Assembly (NCBI RefSeq): GCF_047511655.1
Contig: NC_133390.1
Coordinates: forward strand, 89,721,583 to 89,785,582
Length of the DNA: 64,000 nt
From: Castor canadensis
Lineage: Eukaryota; Chordata; Mammalia; Rodentia; Castoridae
Direction: 5' to 3'
Positions 24,801 through 38,100 of this stretch are shown here, piece by piece; the stretch's first letter is position 1; every line of letters starts with the position of its first letter. The position numbers were made by a program, and so were the translations under genes. The notes beneath the pieces are model-generated. The model ran no database searches. It was not told the DNA's origin and saw only the letters and a list, made by a program, of their open reading frames with translations.

Positions 24801-27800
24801 CCTTTCAAAAGAATTCTACACCAATTCTAAATCTTCAACTTGAGAGATACAGTGCTGCTCTCCCAAAATGAATCTCTACCAATCTTCACAAAATGAAGAG
24901 AAGATATAATGACCCAATGAAGGCTTTTTTCCTCCAAGAAACTGTTCCCCAAGTCAATGACTTCATCAGTTTAAGAGTATGTAATGAGCACTTGTCACCA
25001 TAAGCCAGGGTCACATCAATAACACGCTACTCAGACACTCACAAAGCCAGTGGATTAACAAAACAGACATAGAGAACAGGACAAATCCAGAACTTCCCAG
25101 TACATCCATACGATAAGCCCCAAAAGCATTTTCTCCTCTTCTGGTTAGGAACAATTTATGTGTATACTCAGAATCATAAAAATAAAATTTAAAGGTTTAG
25201 CACAAACCTTAGTTTCATAATTAAAGTTGGAAGTGTTTATCAACACAAGTAACTTCCCCATGCATTATTCAAGACCTCCTGCTAGGAACCCACACAGATG
25301 ACAGAATCTCTCTGAACACATTTGCAAAAATGAAACAGGTAAGAGGTGCCAATTTATATTTATTTCCAAAAAGAAAGACAAGATGAATAAACCAGCAAGG
25401 GAAGCTGTTGCTGATTCTTCTCCAAGTTCCCAGTTCTCCTTCCAAAACAGCACACTTTAAAAAAAAAAAAATGTAAAACTCCTTCTTATGTAGATAGAAA
25501 AGGCAGTTTGAAGTAAGATTAACATTTCAAAAATGTTGACTTTCAACAGAGAAGCCTATAATGTACCTAGAACAGATAGATGTGTGTCTGACTAACCACT
25601 ACAGCCCACATCTAGTGAAGTGTCCCTCTAAACAGCTAGAATTAAACTGCGTCTGAAACTAGCATTCCACCTTCCCATAAAATCTGTGCTTTTTGAAAGA
25701 AAATCTTCCTAACCTTTCTAATAATGAAAATTTTTCATATCACATTTTACCATCATCATCTCCACCCAACATAATAGCAACTGCACTCTGATTTCATTCT
25801 TTGAGATAGCTATTTTGAAAAATTCCAAGAAACTTTGGAGGTAAAAGAGGTAGATGGCATTTCAATGTCATTGGGAGTAAAAACCACACAAAGATCATCC
25901 ATGTCAGGGACTGGTCAATGACCCACTGGTAGAAGTAGAACCACAGTCTGTTTTTGTTCTGATGAGAAGAAGGAAGGAAGAAGACTGAAAACAGACATGT
26001 ATACAGCTCACAAAACCTGAGAAAACTATCTGACCTTTTAGAGAAAAGGTTTATTGTTCCCTGGTCTAGGGGGATGAACTTGGGTCATCTCACTGCTTAC
26101 CATTGGTTGAATGTCCCAAACTTAAGCTGTTACTTAATAATTTAAAGATTTTTGTCTGACAAAAATACAAAAATAAATTCTACCCAGTAGCACACATAAC
26201 TTCAAGGCTATAAGGTCTTTATAGACCTTAAGTACAATTTGTGTATCCCAGCAAGTTCATCCTGATGTTTGTTAAATCATCTTTAAATATCCTAGCTTCT
26301 CAGATATTTTTAAATCAGTAGTAACATGTGACTGGTTCTTTCATTCATGAGTTAATAGAAAATCTGTGATAAATTTACTTGAAAGTCATAAGTTTGCCTT
26401 TTTGAAATCATGTTTTAACAACACATAATGACCAAACGCAACTCTAGATTCAAGAGTACTTTCACATGAATTCGTTTTCATAACCATTATAACATCTACA
26501 TATACTTACCAAGTGGTAGTATCACAATTGATACCAAGGGAAAACCTGAATAAACTCTCTAACTTTACTTGCTTTTACTTGTTTTTATAACCAATTCTAT
26601 AAAACTGATCACAAAGCTAAGCAATATATTCCCATTATCTTTGCTATAGGTAATACCTTTGACATTTGAGTGACAATAGTAATAAATGCTTGAGGTTGTC
26701 ATTCTGGAAGTTGGAGGCCTATCTCAAATTAGTTGAAACCACGGACCCTTTGAGATAATCAGGGACTTCTGTGACTGGACAAAGGGCGGGTGCACTCCCA
26801 TGCCCTGTTACCCATTAAAGTGAAGTACTCCTTCACTTTCCCAAACAATCTTACTGGCCTTAGAAATCAGGCACATCATAAGAGCCAGGATTCCTTTGCC
26901 AGAATGTCTCCAAGGATAAACTAGTGAGGGAATGAAACCATTGGGAATCACCATGAAAGGACAGAAGGCAAATGCCCAAGCCTTTAACCTGTCACCCATC
27001 AGAAGCATGGCATGTTTTCTTCCACACCCAGATTGTCATATTGCACAGCAGGCAAAGCAGCCTCATTCAGGAACAGTGAGAGCTCAGAACAGAGGCATCT
27101 AAAGACACCTGAAACTAACCATCAAGATCCCAAGAGCCTCTGTGAGACAACCTGGGTTTCCTAACTCGAATAGTTTGTATCTTTAAGTGTCCCTAACTCT
27201 CTCTGTAAATAATCCCTAGTTTATGAACACCTTATACGCCTTGTATCTGTAAATAATCCCTAACCCCAACAGTTTGATTTCTCTTATCCCTGATCTGAGA
27301 AAAAGTCAGTAAGGGAAGGAGGGGGATTTGGGGCTTTCAGAAAACTTCTAAGTTCTCTAAAAGGGAAGAATGATCTGAATAAATCAATAACAGCTTAAGG
27401 TAACTGGCAACATGGATTGGATCTTAAAAGGTCTACAAATGGTCTCTCCGAATCCCAGTCAGCTCAAAATTACCAGTCTCTTTGTTGTTCTGCCTAAAAC
27501 TCCAAATACCAAACACTTCTCTCCAAATTTAATAATCTCAGTCATTCATACTTTAGTGTAAATTAGTTTACTCTGAAAAGTGGCTATTAATTTTCAGTAG
27601 CACCAATGGGCATGGGGACAGGAGGGGACCAGGAATTGCAACAAGTGTGAAAGTGGGATGAGAATTACAGTGAGCAGCGAAACAAGTTTACAGGGCTTTC
27701 AAGCAGACCAGGGTGTGTGTTTGGGGGGTGGTGCTCAGCTTCCCTAGAAAGCTGCTCTTTCTGCTCCCTAGCTCCTCTTCTGGGTGGCATTCCTCAAGGA

Positions 27801-30800
27801 GCTCAGCATGCTGGGAACACCAGCACTGAGAAAATGCAATGTGCCTCTGCTCCCTTACTGCAAAATCTCAGCTGCCACTGAATCATTCCATCACAGTGAT
27901 GTGGCTGAAGGAGGAGAAGCAGATTTTGAGTAATCACATGTTAATTACACTGGCAATCAGAGAGCTTTTTAAAAAAAAAATTAAACAACACAGAAACAGA
28001 AATGATTTAGCAAATTGCAGGAACCCAGATAGGTCAAAGTGAAAGCCTGATTTCCCACTGCTTAGAAATTTCTCAAAACTCAACAGAGAAGTAGGTGCTA
28101 GGCCTAAAATATGTAGGACATGGCAATAAATAGCCTTTTGAAAAATAGATTTTCACCTCCATTCCAACACAAACAGTGAAACACAGTGACTCACAACAAA
28201 GAAGGGGGAAAGGAGAAAGTGTACAGCTTCTAAAGCAGAAAGACCCAAATTCCTACCTGGTTCTGAAACAGATGGTAGGGACCCACTTCTCCCTGGGGCA
28301 CTGGGACAGGAATTATGCATTGTTAGAGCACTGTTAAATATTGTTGAAGTACTATTACTTGTCGTAAGCACCCTTTTGAACATCTAAGTTTCCTTTCAAT
28401 GTGGTCAGATGTTGGAGGCTGGGGAGAGTTGACTCCTTACCTGATAGCTATTAGGCTGTTCTCCAATGCCCCGGCTGAAGGACTGTCAGCCAGGCAGCAG
28501 GACTACCCTCATAGAGCATGGGCCACTTAGAACCCAAAGCATGACTCCAGCTCCAGAAGTCACTTCCTATGAGCAGCTTGTACCAACCTTTTTGCATCCA
28601 CAGCCTCAGTGAACTAGAGGACCCTGCAGTCATTTCCACCAAGGCCAAAGGGGGAGCACTTCCACTGGTGGCCCAACAGAACACTTGTGAGACTAGTGCA
28701 AATAGTCCTTCATTTGCATAAGAGACTCTCATGACTGATGGCAGGGATTATGCCATGCTTGGTGCCAACAAAATCCTTCATTTTCATGAAAAGATTGCAA
28801 TGATTGGTGCTGACACCCTTGTCACATCCTCTTTCTGGCTATATAAGCAAGTTGTTCAGCCTACTTTGTGAGCAGCTAGGAGACACCTTCATATGCTACC
28901 CCACCCCCTACCCCCATGTTACAACAGTAGGGCCAAAAAAAGACTTCTCTCAAATGGTCTGTCTTGCATACTTTTGATTCTCATAATTAGCAGAGCAGTT
29001 GAGCTGGTAACAAGAAGAAAAGAGAAATAGCTGTACTGGTGAGGCAGCAATAGCAACAGCAGGGCCAACAAGTAGTTCCCACAGTTAGCAGGAGTGGCAC
29101 TGGGCCAACAGTGGCCAAACCCTACCTGGCAGCTGCCTCAGGCCAAGTGTAGCCAATCAAAGTACCTCATACACATGTAAGAAAATAGAATAATGAATTC
29201 CATTAAAAAATGTTCAAAAGGGCTGGGGGGAATAAGAAAAAGTAATAGAGGGGGTGAATTTTATCAAAGTATATTATATGCACTTATGGAAAGATCACAA
29301 TAAAACCCCTTTGTATAATTAATAGAGGCTAACAAAAATATATTTTAAAAATTAATTATTTAAAAATCATTTCTGTCATCTGGATGTGGAAACACCCTCA
29401 TTATTTGAAACCTTTAACAGACTTTTATTTAAAAACATAATTAACCCAAAATTAGATATATAAAGTATAGTACATGATATAACAGAACATTGTTACCATA
29501 TATTAAATTAAATAGATTTAGATTTAGATATAGATTTAGATTTACGTATATGAACACCCACAGTTAGGGGAAAAACTGGTTATAAAGGTATAAAATAGAA
29601 TGTTATATTTATATTTTTATATTGTATAAATACATTTTATATGCATATATTCATTTTTATTCATTTGCATAGAAAAGTCTAAAGATTATACACAAAACAT
29701 TAACACTGATTATTGCTGGGTAGCAGAATTATAATTTTTAATCTCCTCTTCACATACTTAAATTTTCTCTAGCTGCTAAAATATATATCCTTTTAATTAT
29801 AAGAAAAATAAACAATATAAACATTAATTTTTTAAAGGAGAAAGAAAGCAGTGAGTGACATATGAGTCCAGGGCTAATACACTGAAGTCCAGGAAGTCCT
29901 TTTTCCTTCATTTGATTCACATAACTTGACACAATGATATACCACTAATTCCCCCACGCGGCACTAACTGGAGGCAATAAAAACTACCCCTTAGACCACT
30001 ACCTCCTGGCATTCATTTAATTCTTCATTCAATCAGTTATCTGCCGACCACTTATCATGGGCCAGGCATAGTACTGGGGAGGCTAGCTAAAAAACATTTG
30101 CTTTTCTATAAAATCAGACTCAAAATGGATTTGAGAAATTACTGTGGTCGTTGCTTTTTTGTTTTTTTCATAATTAAATGTTTCACTTACTATTGCCTTT
30201 ATATCCTGCATGTGCTGCATATGGCTTCTCAAGCACATTTTAGTGTTCCTTCCCTGTCCTCACCCACAACTCCCAAAGTTTGATACACACAGTTATAAAC
30301 TCAAGATCCAGCAAGACCAGGAATGTCTGCAGATGGCCCTGAAGTGCTGTGGGCACAAAGAGATGATGTGGCTATTCTTTATCATTACTGACCATCTGAG
30401 AGAGTAGTTGGTGCCTCCACACTCCTTCAGAAGAAAGAAACCCTAATGATTTGGGTTTCTGCAGCCAGATACCTTGGCAGCTTTACAACAGCCCCATCTT
30501 GTGGTTTAGTCCTTCTGTGAGAAGGACTCATGTCTCCAAAGTGCATTATGGAAAAATCGATGAAGCAGTGGGCTAATGGATCATGAATTATTGAGGAACT
30601 CTTCCATTACAGCTTCTAATACTTTCACGCAAACTTGCAATTTCTGAAAAAATTAATACAAGATCCTGCAGATGAATATGAAAGTGGGGAGAACAAAATC
30701 TCATCCTTTTCTTACCCAGCTGGGATTAAACAATTTCAGTAAATAAATTTTTATTTTATATCTAAAAAGAAGAAAGTTTGCCCCCTGCCCTTTCTCTCCA

Positions 30801-32140
30801 GCTCTAGGTCAATACATACATGTTAAGTCTGGTAAAACTATTAATGACGGGGGGAAGGGAGGATGACCCAAACATTGTATGCACATATGAATAAAAGAAA
30901 AAAAAGACTTAAAAAAAAAAAGACTATTAACGAGTAGACCTGTAACTCTATGATCATAGAAACAAATGCTGGTAATATAAAATTAGTGAAATCCAATATC
31001 ATTTACCCTATACTGTCTATGTGTTACACAACATAAGTTTCATAAAATATCCTCTGTCCTCCACAAGCTCACAATCAAACAAGAGGCACAGGAAAGAGAA
31101 ATAATTCTACTGCCAGATCAATTTGATATTTCTAACAGAAGAACAAACAATGTATCATAGTAGCGATAGGAACAGGCTCTGGAGGCAGACCACCTCGGTT
31201 GGAAATCTGTTTCTACCCATCATTCCCTATGAGAATTTTACAGACTACTCACTCGTCTCTATTTCTGTCTTCACTGCAAAATAGGAACAATAATGATGTC
31301 TACCTCATAGGACTATTGGGAGAATCAAATATGGCACAAATGGAAGTACTGTCAATACTGGTACAATTGTTACTAGCATATGAGGTAATCATGACCACAA
31401 TAAGGATCTGGGAAAACAGTGCAGAGAAATGGAATCTGTGCCAAGCCATGAAGGATGGGAAGGACTTTAATGTGCCTTAATGGGTGAAGAGGTAATTTCA
31501 TAAATAAGGATTCATCTCAGCAATGACCTGGAGGGAGGTGAGAAGAGAGTTGGTGACAGCTAAGCATTCCGGGGGTGTGGCACAGAACCAGGCACCTGAG
31601 CTGAGGGTACGGGAGTACAGAAGACATGGTAGGCTGGATCTGACTGCAGGATGTATTGAATGCCAGGTTAAAGAGTTGAACCTCAACCTGCAGGCAACAG
31701 CAGCACAAGAAGCAGTATATCACAAGGGTCAAGATGGATTCGGGGTGTGAAACTTGCCTCCATCTCTTAAGAACTGTGTGACCTTGGGCAAGGTACATAA
31801 TCTCTCCATGCCTCTATTTTCCACCTGTGAGTTGGATGCAGTAAGAATTAAATGAGTGTTTATGTGTTAAGTGCTTAGAACAGTGCCTGGCACATAGTGA
31901 CATACAAAAGCATTTACTATTAAAAGGCAAACACTGGCCTATGGCACCTCTTCTTGTCATCCTGAAACAGCCCTTCAGAAAATTATCTGCAATTGGCACT
32001 GGCAAGGATATGAGACTGCTCTTCCACTGTTTAAAAAATATCGCCATGAAAATAAATGCTCTCTTTTGAACAAAAGCATCCATGGTCTGTGAAGAAATTT
32101 TACCTCAAAGGAATAGACAAAGTCAAAACTGGCACTACAC

Positions 32141-32175
<35 letters not shown>

Positions 32176-35100
32176 CACACACCAGTAGTTGACATAACCT
32201 AGACTTTATCAGACCACTGTGACCTAGACAAAGTGGCAAAATGCACTAATTGTGAGAAGGTGGGACCTGTGCTAACTCTGAATGATGGCAAAGGTTTGGA
32301 AAGTAGGAGTGAGGGGAAGGTATGAGTTGAATGTAATCATGATACTGAGACAATGGCTAAGGCAAGAACTTACTTCCAGATCCATCCTTTACTCTAGGTC
32401 CTTCAGGCTTGGCCTCAGAAATGATGTTTGCATTGGCGTTATTCTCCATCTCAATCACAAAGTCACTGTCCTCTTCAAACTCAGGGTGGCTAAAGATCCA
32501 ATCCAGTGCTCTTTCCAGGTTATTATTCTAACAAAATAAAACATTTTTATAACACATGCAGTCCCTGGGCCTCATTATCTCCTGAACGTTTGAACCTAAT
32601 GTCAAGCAGATAGTGCAGGAGGCCTGAATTCATTACTCCTAAGTGCCTCCGAGTAAGAAGCTCTGACTGTATAAGCTGTGCACATTCGACTGGCTTTCTG
32701 CAACCCTCCTGACCAGGGTCTGTAATTGGATTCACTGGAAAACAGTTCTGAGCAGTAGATCAACATTCCAAAGCCCCTTCCTGTCTTAGCTCAGAGTTTC
32801 TGCAGGCTGATGCTGACAATGACAGGTGCAGAATGCCAAAGGGAATGGCACTTGTTTAAGTGCAACCCTTTGTACAGCCACAGAAATTGAACATGCTACC
32901 GTCTCTCCCAACTGTATATTCTGCAGATAACTCTGTGAGGAAGATTATAGTTAGTGTCTCCTCTCCCTAAATGTTGGTAGAATGGCTGAATTGCAGGATA
33001 GACAAGATTAATGCTTTGGTTAGTGATTGTTTTAACTGAACTCCATGCAGGTCCAACCAATTCACCAGGAAAACATTTTCATCTTCTTCTGTATGTGATA
33101 TAACTGTCAGGCTAAAGAATTTGTCTAGACATAGTCAGAAGCTGCAATGAAACAGTCAGGCAGACAAAATAAGTAGGATACAAGAAAATACTCTAAGTGA
33201 AACAAAATCTCGTTGAGATATTTTGAGCATTTTAAAAGAAAACAATGTGTTCCAGCCACATTCCCATGAGCCAGTCAGGAGTCACTGTGGTCTTAACAAC
33301 AGACCCTAGGCACCCAGTCAGGACAGGTAAGAAGGACCTAGAAACAGACATTCAGTAAAAATTGATTATAATGTGGTGGGTTAAAAAAAAGTATTTTTCC
33401 TGAACATTAAATAGTTATCTACACTGCAAGATTTCCATCTACCCTGTAGTTTCATGGTCCCCTCACTCCTAAGATAGCAGGATGTTCATAACAAACAAAG
33501 ACTCTTCTCTTTCTGCAGACAGAAATAGCAGCAGAGAATTCCAAACAGCCGCTACGTCTTCTATGGAGACTTTCGAGGACATTTCTCCAAGGTCTTGACA
33601 TCAGAAAAGCATTATTTCATGTAAAGAACTTTCTTACTGAATGCAGATTCTCACACGTCTTCTTTGCTTTGAGGCTATAGCAAGTTCCAAATCAAATCTG
33701 TGAGCCCAACTAGCAAACGTTTTCTTGCAGTTCAGAAATCCTACCCCAGTTTTAACTTTAAATTCACTGAATGAGTCCCTCAATTTAATTTAGCTTTACT
33801 ATATATAAATAAATCTTTATGGGCCATGGTGGGGTATAGCATCAGCCAACTATTTGATCAAAATGATCAAAGGAGACTTGGAAAATTGGTTCAAAAGGCA
33901 GAGCTCTTGCCTAGCAAGCATAAAGCCCTGGGTTCAATCCCCCGTAACACACACACACACATAAACAAAGAACATGGGAAGTCTCAATTGCTATTGACAA
34001 AAATATAAGCAACCTCCTCCAGTAAGAGGGGGAGTATTCACACACAGTCTCACATGCTCACCGTTGCTCGTAATGCTTGCACAGCTTGATTTCGCTGGAA
34101 TCCCATGGAGGTGATAATAGCTACAATTTCCTCTGGAGGTTGGTTATCCAATCCAGTAGCACCAAATACAGAGGCTCCAGAAGATGCTGCTCCTCCATAA
34201 CCAGGCATGGTCAGTGGTTCAGCAAAATCTGGGAAAAAATGATCACACTCAAACCTTTTCCCTTTTCTTTTTTTCCTTTTTCTTTTCTTCACTTGAAATA
34301 GATGACACTTAGGGGCTAAGAAGGAAAAAATAGCTACAAATTTACAGTAATCAAGACAGTTTGAGGTTGAGATAGGACAGAAATATAAATCACTTTAACA
34401 GAATTAAGAGTTCAGAAATAAGCCCATCCATCTATGGTCAGTTGATTTTCAAAAGGACCATTAAATGGGCAAAAGTCATTTGTCTTTTCAACAAATGGTG
34501 TTGGAATAACTTTCCATATAAAAAAGAATAAACTCAAACCCCTACCTCACATCATAAACAAACTTAATTCAAGATGAATCATTGACCGAAAAAAAATCTT
34601 TGTGACATTGGACTAAGCAATGGTTTCTTAGATACAACACAAAAAGCACAAGTGATAAAAGAAAAAAGTAGATAAATTGGACTTCATCAATCTTAGAACT
34701 CAACAATAAAAAGATAACCTCATTTAAAATGGGTAAAAGAGTCGAGTAGACATTTCTCCAAAGAAGTTATACAAATAGCCAATAAGTATGTAAAAAGATG
34801 TCAACATCATTAATCATTAGCGAAATGCAAATCAAAACCACAATGAGATATCGCCTCACATCCACAGGAATGGCCATACCAAGAAAGATCATAACAAGCG
34901 GGTTAGAGAGGATGTGGAGCAACTGGAACCCTCAATCATCACTGGTGGCAATGTAAAGTGGTTTAGCCACTGTGTAAAATAGCTTTTCCCTTAACAAGCT
35001 AAACAATGGGGTTAACATATGAAATAGAAATTCCACTCATGAGAAATGAAAATATCCACACAAAACTTGTACACAAATATTTAAAGCATAACTATCAACA

Positions 35101-38100
35101 AAAGCCAAAAAGTGGAAACAACCCAAATGTCCATCAACTCTATAAACTGATGAAAGAATAAATAAAATGTAGTATGTCCATACAAGGGAATATTACTCAG
35201 CCATAAAAATGAATGGCATACTAACATATGCTACAACACATACACCTTGAAAACATTATGCTAACTGATAGAAACCAGCCACAAAAGATCTCATATTATA
35301 AAATTCCATTTATATAAAAAATATAAAATAGACAAATCCTTTTTGTGTGTGGTACTGAGGTTTGAACTCAGGGTTTTGCAATTGCTAGGAGGCAATATAC
35401 CCTTGAGCCATACCTCCAGCCCTAAAATAGGGAAATTTTTAACAATTACAGGACACCCAGCAAGTAGATTAGGGGTTAAGAGAGCAGGGGAAAAAGGAGT
35501 GACTGCTAATGTGTGCAGGATTTCTTTTTGGTGGACAAAAATGTTTTAAAATTAGATAGTGGTAATAGTTGCATAACTGTGAATCTACTAAAAGTCATAG
35601 GAATGTACATTTTAAATGGTTGGATAGATGAATTATATCTTAATAAAGTAGGTGAAAAAAAAAGACTAACTAAAGGGACTCCACACCTTCATGCATGTTT
35701 TTATTTCAGGTCTTTATCATCCCTTGGAAAAATATCCCATGTCTTGCTAATGATCTTCTTGTTATTGAATTACACACTTCAAAAGAGTGAATTAGATCTC
35801 AATAAAGCCGTTATTTAAAAGAAGACAAAAGAGAAAGATTGTGACTTTGTACACTCCTGCAGCATATCATGAGCTGAAAAGTCAGTTTTCAGGGTACATG
35901 GAAGGACCAAGGTTTATCATCATGGAAGATTTCACTGGACTCCAAAGCCACTCCATGTGGCCACCACCTACCTGGCTCTTCCATGTGAACAATGATCCAG
36001 TTGAAGGCTACCTCAGCTCCCATGTTTCCAGTAAAGTACACGGCCTTCCGACATGCTTCTAGAGGGAAGCCCATCTCGGCCAGCTGCATCACTGATGACT
36101 CATCAATGTCTGAGGCTGCGGAGCACAACAGGATATTGTTTTTCTGGTGTGAAAAACTCTCTTTCCTTCTTGCCTTATCTACATACTACTCAAGGAAGGT
36201 GATATTTTGTTGGGTGTTAGACAATGGTTTTGCTTTGCTTTAAGCCATCTAAATACTGAGATATTTAAGAGAAGAAATAGCATGTTATACTCCATTCGCA
36301 CATGAAGAAACTGAGGCTCATAAAAGGTAAGCAAATTATTCCAGGTCCCACGGTCATAAATGGCAAAACCAAGACTCCAACCCAGGGCTGATTGGCTCTC
36401 ATGTCAAAGGTCACTCTCCTGAGCTACAGGACTACTTCTTAATTAGCATGTCTTTGGTTTTTCATTGCTTACTCAATATGCAGACAAAGAATTGTTTCCA
36501 CCCAGGAAAGTCTGCACATTCACAGAACAGAACAATGCCTCCTTGCCCAACTGTCACAGAAAAATATGTCAAACTAATAACAATTGTAGGATACCCAGAA
36601 ACACTTTAAAAGATACATACGGTCTATCAATTGGTTCATCAGACGATCTGGAAATTAAGGGAGAGGAAAGAAAATGAGATGAACCATGTCAAAGAGTTTT
36701 AGAGGAAGAAAAAACATTGGTCCAAGATATTCCCAAACCAACTCGCCCCTAGGGATCCCACATAGATCACTCCAGCCTGCCTAACATAACATCATTACAT
36801 TAATTAGGGAAAATAACTGGTTTCAGGCAGAACAGATAAAACATGAAGTTTTGACTAGCACCTTAATGAGCTAGATAATTTTTCTCTGTGTATTTCTAAG
36901 AACTCTGTCTAATTATAAACTGTTATGAACATCAGAGAGATCAGGAGCAGTATAAACCACCTTGAATTCCTGATGCTCAAGTATCTCCTTTCTTTAACCC
37001 TTTTAAGGAACCACCTGCCTACGATGACCCACAATGTCTCACCTGTAATTCCTTTCTCTCTTCTTTATGATTTTTGCCTTGACGTCACATTAGAGAACAA
37101 TTTAACAAAGGCCTATCTTGAATCCTGTCTTGTTCCTCCTGGACTCACCTTACCCTTCTTCTGTGGCAAATAAGGTCACCAATAACATTCACTGCTCATC
37201 TGATGGAAAACTTCTGGTAGAGGGTCCAAAGTGCCCATTATAATTAGCTAATTTACCTAATGAACTAATTAGGAAGCCGAAGGGTAATCAGGTGAGCAAA
37301 CAAAGCCAGCATGAAGCTGACTTCATCAGAATAACTGAGTTAATACTTAAACCAGGATTTTTCTGACACTGTTTTGAAACCCAGAGGTAAGGCAACTACT
37401 TTTTGCATGACCTTTTCCTTTAAAAGTTATATATTCTCACCAATTAGTTTAGCAGTCACAGAGTGAACAAATTTAAACCATTCCCTTGCTATGAAACAGT
37501 GGCAAAAATTGGGGAAGTGAGATGTGATCAAAATTTTAAAAACTAACACACCCGGTTGAATTTTCCCTTTTGGTTGTCCTGAACTAGCAAGAACACAACT
37601 ACCCCAGACGAAGAGTCTATCAAAAACATACTCCTTCTCTTCCCAACAATGGGCAAACACATTCCTTCCTTTCTCATTTGGGGGAAGCAGAGGGAGAGAA
37701 GGAGTCAAAGCCAGAGGCAATAAAACCCAAAAACTGTCCATTTCACCACCTCCTGATGGATCTGTGCCTCCTGAGATGGGTCCTTGAAGTATAAAGAAGC
37801 ACCATGCCTCATCTTCTGGGTCTAGGATAGGTTGCAGCCCAGGGAGCCCCTGATTAAGTGGTAGAAGAGAGTGGCTGTTCCCTGGAGGAGGGTGGCATGC
37901 TCTCTAAGCATCCTCCTAGCAGGACGTGGTACCTTTTGAGTCATCAGGAATGACGATGGGGGGACTGATGTCTGGAAGTTCCTCCTCTCCCGGCTGTAAT
38001 CCCCTGGCTCGAAGATGGTTGATATCAAGTAGGTCTGGCATATCAATAGACACATCTACAAAATGAGAGATCATATCCACTGAGCTGTCCCAAAATCCAC

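Larger units (their letters stand above)
21680..32373 (-). other. USP13: USP13 10.7-kb intron (UBA2 exon to catalytic-His exon)
   Basis: Largest intron wholly inside the window. Contains an AC microsatellite (21,801-21,841), MIR pieces (21,930-22,160; 31,160-31,350; 31,715-31,925), L2 copies (22,590-22,900; 23,430-24,270; 31,440-31,700), a B1 SINE (22,911-23,046), short L1 3' ends (about 24,475-24,545; 29,219-29,340; 30,849-30,922), an LTR-like stretch (about 28,730-29,010) and an AC microsatellite (32,136-32,182). 24,550-28,700 holds no repeat or gene that I recognise, apart from a near-duplicate TGTAAATAATCCCTA pair around 27,205 and 27,248. Confidence 0.8.
34229..35971 (-). other. USP13: USP13 intron between UBA1 and the linker
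   Basis: 1.7 kb, almost entirely an old L1 (plus orientation, about 34,400-35,820) interrupted by an ID-like SINE in the opposite orientation (35,341-35,425). A purine/pyrimidine-rich stretch lies near 34,258-34,290. Confidence 0.8.

Noticed and set aside
35972-36115. USP5 in place of USP13
   Set aside because: The UBA1 sequence ([20 protein letters not shown]) and neighbouring PEX5L fit USP13; the USP5 UBA1 differs at several positions as I recall it.
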